Origin: Bacteroidales bacterium UBA1757
Lineage (GTDB): Bacteria > Bacteroidota > Bacteroidia > Bacteroidales > UBA1402
Assembly (NCBI GenBank): GCA_002315625.1
Contig: DCHH01000043.1
Coordinates: forward strand, 1-5,601
DNA: 5,601 bases
Reading direction: 5' to 3'
A program made the translations under genes and the position numbers. The stretch's first letter is position 1; each line of letters begins with the position of its first letter. Under the pieces are notes generated by a model that saw only the letters and a list, made by a program, of their open reading frames with translations, was not told where the DNA came from and searched no databases. Of this stretch, positions 1-5,601 are shown one piece after another.

Positions 1-76
1 CGAAGGTCTCCGTTTCGCTATCCGCGAAGGTGGTCGTACGGTTGGTTCAGGCCAAATCACGAAGATTATCGACTGA
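1..76 (+). CDS. tuf: Elongation factor Tu, C-terminal end (partial)
   Basis: Only the last 24 full codons and the TGA stop (74-76) are inside the window. They read EGLRFAIREGGRTVGSGQ followed by ITKIID, the highly conserved final beta-strands of EF-Tu domain 3. EF-Tu is the cytoplasmic GTPase that delivers aminoacyl-tRNA to the ribosomal A site. The GTPase domain lies upstream, outside the window. The identity rests on this C-terminal string and on the context: tuf followed by tRNA-Trp and secE-nusG is a familiar bacterial order, and it also occurs in Bacteroides. The gene is truncated by the window edge, not broken. A hairpin begins 13 bases after the stop and may end part of its transcripts. 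Confidence 0.95.
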   Translation, partial: EGLRFAIREGGRTVGSGQITKIID

Positions 77-89
77 TAATACAGAACTG

Positions 90-139
90 ATAGGAGAGTA
101 CTTTGGCCAACCGGCTCAATAGGACTCTCCTATTCTTTT
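90..139 (+). terminator. Two-tier hairpin with short T-rich tail between tuf and tRNA-Trp
   Basis: The sequence ATAGGAGAGT (90-99) is the exact reverse complement of ACTCTCCTAT (124-133), giving a 10-bp outer stem. Inside it, 103-108 pairs with 113-119 (TTGGCC against GGC-T-CAA, T116 bulged) around an AACC loop. The 3' arm is followed by TCTTTT up to 139, immediately before the first base of the tRNA. This could be a weak or partial intrinsic terminator for tuf, a processing site that separates tuf mRNA from the tRNA-secE transcript, or both. The tail is short and interrupted by a C, so I do not call it an efficient terminator. The stem is seen directly; the function is inferred. Confidence 0.55.
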
Positions 140-212
140 ACGGGTCTAGCTCAGTTGGTAGAGCATTGGTCTCCAAAACCAAGTGTCGGGAGTTCGAGTC
201 TCTCGACCCGTG
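140..212 (+). tRNA. trnW: tRNA-Trp (anticodon CCA)
   Basis: A full cloverleaf can be folded by hand. The acceptor stem is ACGGGTC (140-146) with GACCCGT (205-211), seven perfect pairs. The D stem is GCTC/GAGC (149-152, 161-164) with loop AGTTGGTA. The anticodon stem is TTGGT/ACCAA (166-170, 178-182) with loop CTCCAAA, so the anticodon is CCA at 173-175, reading UGG. The T stem is GGGAG/CTCTC (188-192, 200-204) with one G-U pair and a TTCGAGT loop. The discriminator base is G212, as expected for tRNA-Trp. The next bases are CTA, so CCA is not encoded and must be added by the tRNA nucleotidyltransferase. It lies 21 bases before secE and is likely cut from a transcript shared with secE-nusG. Confidence 0.97.
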
Positions 213-233
213 CTATAAATAAACCACACTATA

Positions 234-440
234 ATGAAAAAGTTTTTTAACAGGATCGGAACCTATTTCAGTGAGTCCTACAACGAACTTGTCAAAAAGA
301 CCTCATGGCCCACGGCAAAGGAGTTGAGCAATAGCGCAGTCGTCGTATTAACTGCTTCCTTGGTGATTGCACTGATTGTATTTGTGATTGATATGGGCTT
401 CGAGAATCTCATGACCTTCATTTACGACAAAGTCTTCTAA
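234..440 (+). CDS. secE: Preprotein translocase subunit SecE
   Basis: This 68-residue protein is the short, single-span form of SecE found in most bacteria outside the enterics. SecE is the essential clamp subunit of the SecYEG channel in the cytoplasmic membrane, through which SecA or the ribosome drives unfolded proteins. The amphipathic cytoplasmic helix covers about residues 1-30 and contains the signature ELVKKTSWPT (18-27) with the conserved Trp25-Pro26. One hydrophobic transmembrane segment follows at about residues 34-53, with a short tail ending at F68. The ATG at 234 gives the expected length and follows an A/T-rich leader (ATAAACCACACTATA) without a Shine-Dalgarno sequence. nusG begins 11 bases after its stop, the usual secE-nusG pairing. 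Confidence 0.96.
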   Translation: MKKFFNRIGTYFSESYNELVKKTSWPTAKELSNSAVVVLTASLVIALIVFVIDMGFENLMTFIYDKVF

Positions 441-451
441 AGATTTCTGTG

Positions 452-994
452 ATGCCTGATACTTCAAAAAAGTGGTATGTACTCCGCGCCATCAGTGGTA
501 AGGAGGGCAAGGTTAAGGAGTTCATCGAAACTGCGATGTCCAACAGTAGCCTTGGTGCACACGTATTCCAAGTATTGATTCCCACAGAAAAGGTACTTCA
601 GACCCGCAACGGTAAGAAAGTTCTCAAGGAGCGTTCATATCTTCCGGGCTATGTACTTGTAGAGGCTGAACTCGTAGGAGAAGTTCCTCATGTGTTGCGT
701 AACACCCCTAATGTTCTTGGTTTCCTTGGTGGTATGGACAATCCACAATGCGTTCAGCCGGCCGAGATGAACCGTATCCTGGGCAAGGTTGACGAGCTTC
801 AGGAAAGTGGTGAGGACCTGAACATAGAATACATCGTCGGCGAGTCTGTAAAGGTCAATTACGGACCTTTCAGCGGATTCAGCGGTGTAATCGAGGAGGT
901 GAATAACGACAAGAAGAAACTCAAAGTTATGGTGAAGATATTCGGGCGCAAGACTCCGCTCGAGTTGGGTTTCATGCAAGTTGAGAAAGAATAG
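452..994 (+). CDS. nusG: Transcription elongation/antitermination factor NusG
   Basis: This 180-residue protein has the two-domain NusG layout. The N-terminal NGN domain, which binds the RNA polymerase clamp, runs from about residue 7 (KWYVLRAISGKEGKVKEF) to about 110 and includes LPGYVLV (64-70) and NVLGFLGG. The C-terminal KOW domain covers about residues 130-180, with NYGPFSGFSGVIEEV and FGRKTPLELGFMQVEK, and contacts Rho or ribosomal protein S10 in characterised homologues. A GTG at 449 directly precedes the ATG at 452 in frame; I chose the ATG because it is the stronger start and the product then begins MPDTSKKWYV. It lies 11 bases after secE and 62 before rplK. NusG may itself affect read-through of the hairpins in this cluster, but that is inference. 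Confidence 0.96.
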   Translation: MPDTSKKWYVLRAISGKEGKVKEFIETAMSNSSLGAHVFQVLIPTEKVLQTRNGKKVLKERSYLPGYVLVEAELVGEVPHVLRNTPNVLGFLGGMDNPQCVQPAEMNRILGKVDELQESGEDLNIEYIVGESVKVNYGPFSGFSGVIEEVNNDKKKLKVMVKIFGRKTPLELGFMQVEKE

Positions 995-1056
995 CGCAGG
1001 TTACGAAGCGTTGTTCTTTGTCATGTTAAGTCAACTAATTTTTAATCTAGAGAAAA
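995..1056 (+). promoter_or_regulatory. nusG-rplK intergenic leader, possible regulatory site
   Basis: This 62-base gap precedes rplK. In E. coli, L1 represses the L11-L1 message by binding near the rplK start, so this is where an equivalent site would be sought. I see only a weak CGC...GCG pairing (995-997, 1008-1010) and then an A/T-rich stretch (1035-1056) ending AATCTAGAGAAAA before the ATG. I could not recognise a convincing L1-type stem with asymmetric loop, nor a good Bacteroidota promoter. The entry marks the location, not a demonstrated element. Confidence 0.25.
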
Positions 1057-1482
1057 ATGGCTAAAGAAATTGCCGGGCAAGTAAAATTGCAGATTAAGGG
1101 AGGTGCCGCAAATCCCTCTCCGCCAGTAGGTCCCGCCTTGGGTTCGAAGGGTATCAACATCATGGATTTTTGCAAGCAATTCAACGCCAGAACCCAGGAG
1201 AAGGCCGGTAAGGTACTCCCTGTCGTTATTACGTATTACACTGACAAGTCTTTTGATTTTGTCGTCAAGACTCCTCCAGCAGCTGTACAGCTGATTGAGG
1301 CTGCCAAGATCAAGGGTGGTTCGGCTGAACCCAACCGCAAGAAGGTTGCTACAGTCACCTCTGAACAGGTCAAGGCTATAGCTGAAGACAAAATGACAGA
1401 CTTGAACTGCTTCACCGTAGAGTCAGCCATGAGAATGGTTGCCGGTACGGCCCGCAGTATGGGTATCAACGTAAAGGATTGA
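1057..1482 (+). CDS. rplK: 50S ribosomal protein L11
   Basis: L11 (141 residues, the usual length) binds the GTPase-associated region of 23S rRNA at the base of the stalk. It takes part in factor-dependent GTP hydrolysis and in the stringent response through RelA-type enzymes. The N-terminal domain (about 1-70) carries the hallmark ANPSPPVGPALGSKGINIM (18-36). It includes Pro22 and Pro26, the residues linked to thiostrepton binding in other bacteria. The C-terminal rRNA-binding domain (about 75-141) contains KTPPAAVQLIEAA and ends GTARSMGINVKD. The ATG at 1057 matches the conserved MAK start and follows an A-rich leader without Shine-Dalgarno. It is 26 bases upstream of rplA, the standard L11-L1 pairing. 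Confidence 0.98.
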   Translation: MAKEIAGQVKLQIKGGAANPSPPVGPALGSKGINIMDFCKQFNARTQEKAGKVLPVVITYYTDKSFDFVVKTPPAAVQLIEAAKIKGGSAEPNRKKVATVTSEQVKAIAEDKMTDLNCFTVESAMRMVAGTARSMGINVKD

Positions 1483-1508
1483 ACCACTAACAATTTAAAT
1501 CTAAAGAA

Positions 1509-2204
1509 ATGGCTAAATTGACGAAAAATCAGAAACTGGCTTTGGAGAAGATTGAAGTGGGCAAGGCATATTCTCTCAAGGAAGCATCTGCACTGGTCAA
1601 GGAAATCTCCTTCACAAAGTTCGACGCTTCTGTTGATATGGATGTACGTCTTGGCGTCGATCCCCGTAAGGCCAATCAGATGGTACGTGGCGTTGTTTCC
1701 CTGCCGAATGGTACGGGCAAACAGGTCCGAGTGTTGGCACTTTGCACCCCTGACAAAGAGGCAGAGGCTAAAGAAGCCGGAGCTGACTATGTCGGTCTGG
1801 ACGAATACATCAACAAGATAAAAGGTGGTTGGACTGACGTTGACGTCATCATCACCATGCCTTCCATCATGGGTAAAATCGGTGCCCTGGGTCGTATCCT
1901 CGGTCCGCGCGGCCTGATGCCGAACCCCAAGAGCGGTACGGTTACCATGGAAATCGGAAAGGCTGTTAAGGAAGTCAAGCAGGGTAAGATTGATTTCAAG
2001 GTAGATAAGAGCGGTATCGTTCACACTTCTATCGGTAAGCTCAACTTCACCCCGGAACAGATTTATGGCAATGCCAAGGAATTTGTCCTGACCCTTATCA
2101 AGTTGAAACCGACTGTTGCCAAGGGTACTTACATCAAGAGCATTTATCTTTCCAGCACAATGAGTCGCGGTCTGAAGGTCGATCCGAAGAGCGTTGAAGA
2201 TTAA
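1509..2204 (+). CDS. rplA: 50S ribosomal protein L1
   Basis: L1 (231 residues, close to the usual 230-235) forms the mobile L1 stalk that guides deacylated tRNA out of the E site. In studied bacteria it also represses its own operon at the translational level. The protein starts MAKLTKNQKLALEKIEVGKAY. The signature GRILGPRGLMPNPKSGTVT lies in the middle, with GPRGLMPNPK at residues 132-141. The C-terminal half contains DKSGIVHTSIGKLNF and the conserved KGTYIKSIYLSSTMSRG. The start codon follows AATCTAAAGAA, nearly the same leader as rplK. Only 12 bases separate its stop from rplJ, so the two are almost certainly co-transcribed. Confidence 0.98.
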   Translation: MAKLTKNQKLALEKIEVGKAYSLKEASALVKEISFTKFDASVDMDVRLGVDPRKANQMVRGVVSLPNGTGKQVRVLALCTPDKEAEAKEAGADYVGLDEYINKIKGGWTDVDVIITMPSIMGKIGALGRILGPRGLMPNPKSGTVTMEIGKAVKEVKQGKIDFKVDKSGIVHTSIGKLNFTPEQIYGNAKEFVLTLIKLKPTVAKGTYIKSIYLSSTMSRGLKVDPKSVED

Positions 2205-2216
2205 AACGATTGAATT

Positions 2217-2738
2217 ATGAAGAAGGAAGATAAAATTCTCGTAAGTGAGCACATTGCAGCTCTCATTAAGGAATATGCGCACTTCTATGTGACGGATATC
2301 ACCGCCCTCGATTCTGAAAAGACAAGCGCACTTCGTCGTCGTTGCTTCAAGGACGGCATCAAGTTGGTTGTCGTTAAGAATAAGCTTCTCATCAAGGCTC
2401 TCGAAAGTCTTGAAACCGACTATTCACCCTTGTATCCCACTTTGAAAGGCAACTCTGCCCTGATGTTGTGTCAGACCGGCAATGTGCCTGCCAAGCTTAT
2501 CAAGGAAGTCGGTGCCAAGGAAGGAGTTCCCGCTTTGAAGTCTGCTTGCGTAGAGGAGTGTTTCTACATCGGTCCCGACCAGTTGGAGACCTTGGTTCAT
2601 GTCAAGAGCAAGAACGACCTTATCGGCGACGTTATTGCCTTGCTGCAATCACCGGCCAAGAACGTGGTTTCTGCCCTCCAGAGCGGAGGCAACATTCTGC
2701 ACGGGGTGCTCAAGACCCTTGCTGAAAAGGAGAACTAA
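2217..2738 (+). CDS. rplJ: 50S ribosomal protein L10
   Basis: L10 (173 residues) anchors the L12 dimers to 23S rRNA and so builds the ribosomal stalk. The N-terminal rRNA-binding domain carries LRRRCFKDGIKLVVVKNKLL (residues 39-58), the conserved basic region of the family. The C-terminal part, from about residue 145 (SPAKNVVSALQSGGNILHGVLKTLAEK), is the long helix on which L12 N-terminal domains dock. It is placed between rplA and rplL as in most bacteria. The ATG at 2217 follows AACGATTGAATT with no Shine-Dalgarno. The gap to rplA is only 12 bases, too short for the long structured L10-binding leader described in E. coli and Bacillus; any such site would have to overlap the end of rplA. Confidence 0.97.
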   Translation: MKKEDKILVSEHIAALIKEYAHFYVTDITALDSEKTSALRRRCFKDGIKLVVVKNKLLIKALESLETDYSPLYPTLKGNSALMLCQTGNVPAKLIKEVGAKEGVPALKSACVEECFYIGPDQLETLVHVKSKNDLIGDVIALLQSPAKNVVSALQSGGNILHGVLKTLAEKEN

Positions 2739-2782
2739 TTTACTGACAAACAAAAAACAAAATCATTTTAAATATTACTACA
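2739..2782 (+). promoter_or_regulatory. Very A/T-rich rplL translation leader
   Basis: The 44 bases between rplJ and rplL contain only eight G or C, with A-runs such as CAAAAAACAAAATC, and no Shine-Dalgarno. Bacteroidota generally initiate without Shine-Dalgarno pairing and favour unstructured A/T-rich leaders. L12 is needed in several copies per ribosome while L10 is needed once, so a strong, open leader in front of rplL makes sense. I see no hairpin, terminator or good promoter here. The composition is seen directly; the translational role is inferred. Confidence 0.4.
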
Positions 2783-3160
2783 ATGGCAGATCTGAAAGCT
2801 TTTGCTGAACAATTGGTCAATTTGACCGTCAAGGAAGTCAATGAACTGGCTGAAATCCTGAAGAACGAATATGGTATCGAACCCGCCGCTGCAGCCGTTG
2901 CCGTTGCCGCTGGTCCCGCCGCTGGTGCTGCTGAAGCTCCTGCTGAGAAGACCTCTTTCGACGTGGTTCTGAAGTCAGCCGGTGCAGCTAAGTTGGCTGT
3001 TGTCAAGGCTGTTAAGGAATCTTGCGGTCTCGGTCTGAAGGAAGCTAAGGACCTTGTTGACGGTGCTCCCTCAACTCTGAAGGAAGGTGTCGGCAAGGAA
3101 GAAGCCGAGGCTTTGAAGAAGGCTTTGGAAGAAGCTGGCGCAGAAATTGAGCTTAAGTAA
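2783..3160 (+). CDS. rplL: 50S ribosomal protein L7/L12
   Basis: L7/L12 (125 residues) is the multicopy stalk protein that recruits EF-Tu, EF-G, IF2 and release factors and stimulates their GTPase activity. The N-terminal dimerisation domain (about 1-33) reads ADLKAFAEQLVNLTVKEVNELAEILK. An Ala/Gly/Pro-rich flexible hinge follows (about 35-55, PAAAAVAVAAGPAAGAAEAPA). The globular C-terminal domain (about 57-125) contains the factor-binding face KLAVVKAVKESCGLGLKEAK and then DLVDGAPS. The length and the ATG at 2783 fit the family. The next gene, rpoB, begins 105 bases on, beyond a strong terminator-like hairpin, so rplL probably ends the main ribosomal-protein transcript. Confidence 0.98.
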   Translation: MADLKAFAEQLVNLTVKEVNELAEILKNEYGIEPAAAAVAVAAGPAAGAAEAPAEKTSFDVVLKSAGAAKLAVVKAVKESCGLGLKEAKDLVDGAPSTLKEGVGKEEAEALKKALEEAGAEIELK

Positions 3161-3186
3161 GCTACACGCCTGTTTATCAGGTGCTT
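3159..3186 (+). other. Small imperfect hairpin upstream of the rplL-rpoB terminator
   Basis: AAGC (3159-3162, overlapping the rplL stop) can pair with GCTT (3183-3186), and CCTG (3169-3172) with CAGG (3178-3181) around a TTTAT loop. The two short stems are separated by a six-against-one asymmetric internal loop. The structure ends one base before the terminator stem begins. It may be part of an attenuation or processing region, or chance pairing; the stems are short, so confidence is low. Confidence 0.25.
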
Positions 3187-3187
3187 C

Positions 3188-3226
3188 GGTTTAGAATCTC
3201 CGGAGACGGAGATTCTAAACCTTTTT
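3188..3226 (+). terminator. Strong intrinsic terminator/attenuator between rplL and rpoB
   Basis: GGTTTAGAATCTCCG (3188-3202) is the exact reverse complement of CGGAGATTCTAAACC (3207-3221). This gives a perfect 15-bp stem closed by the stable GNRA-type tetraloop GAGA (3203-3206). Five T residues (3222-3226) follow directly. This is the best structural element in the window and has all parts of a Rho-independent terminator. It lies 27 bases after the rplL stop and 39 bases before the rpoB ATG. In E. coli a partial terminator at the same place lowers rpoBC transcription relative to the ribosomal proteins, and a similar role is likely here. Read-through efficiency cannot be judged from sequence. 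Confidence 0.88.
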
Positions 3227-3265
3227 GTGTCTATATTGCAAATTCCGTCTAAAATCCCTCGATAA

Positions 3266-5601
<2,336 letters not shown>

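Noticed and set aside
449..451. GTG as the start of nusG
   Set aside because: It directly precedes an in-frame ATG at 452, which is the stronger start; using GTG adds just one residue.
1017..1043. TTTG (1017-1020) and TAATTTTT (1036-1043) as a Bacteroidota promoter before rplK
   Set aside because: The spacer is 15 bases instead of about 19-21, and the -7 element ends in T rather than G. Too weak to call.
1236..2282. Long open frame of 348 codons on the minus strand opposite rplK, rplA and the rplJ start
   Set aside because: It is fully antisense to well-identified ribosomal protein genes, spans their gaps, and its product resembles no family I know. Codon bias of the sense genes explains the lack of stops.
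3151..3162. Palindrome GCTTAAGTAAGC over the rplL stop codon
   Set aside because: The stem is four to five pairs with almost no loop, partly set by coding sequence. Likely chance.
3224..3257. TTTG (3224-3227) with TAAAATCC (3250-3257) as a promoter for rpoB
   Set aside because: The -7 element matches poorly (ATCC instead of TTTG), and the TTTG belongs to the terminator tail.

Overview
The window is a chromosomal housekeeping segment from a member of the Bacteroidota, most likely order Bacteroidales (Bacteroides/Prevotella relatives). The evidence is the reading of RpoB (an N-terminus starting MSSNTDNQRVNFAS, and the string FFGTNALSQFMDQTNPLAEM around the rifampicin pocket), the gene order tuf - tRNA-Trp - secE - nusG - rplK - rplA - rplJ - rplL - rpoB, start codons preceded by A/T-rich leaders rather than Shine-Dalgarno sequences, and a tRNA without an encoded CCA end. 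These come from reading the sequence and remembered family knowledge, not from a database search, so genus is not assigned.

Layout: the last 24 codons of tuf (EF-Tu) end at 76. A two-tier hairpin (90-133) with a short T-rich tail lies between tuf and tRNA-Trp (140-212). secE (234-440) and nusG (452-994) follow closely. After a 62-base gap come rplK (1057-1482), rplA (1509-2204), rplJ (2217-2738) and rplL (2783-3160), which encode the L11/L1 arms and the L10-L12 stalk of the 50S subunit. A perfect 15-bp hairpin with a GAGA loop and a T5 tail (3188-3226) sits between rplL and rpoB. rpoB starts at 3266 and runs off the right edge, with about 778 codons present. All genes are on the + strand. There is no gene-free stretch over 300 bases; the largest gaps are 105 bases (rplL-rpoB), 63 (tuf-tRNA) and 62 (nusG-rplK).

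Together the genes supply translation elongation (EF-Tu, tRNA-Trp, L11, L1, L10, L12), membrane protein export (SecE), transcription elongation control (NusG) and RNA polymerase (beta subunit). The two hairpins divide the cluster into likely transcript segments: tuf, then tRNA-secE-nusG-ribosomal proteins, then rpoB and presumably rpoC beyond the edge. I see no mobile element, CRISPR array, prophage, defence system or unknown gene. The points worth a second look are regulatory: the strong terminator before rpoB, the tuf/tRNA hairpin, the lack of space for a conventional L10 leader, the A/T-rich ribosomal-protein leaders, and a codon-choice shift at the start of rpoB. I do not see a previously undescribed system here.
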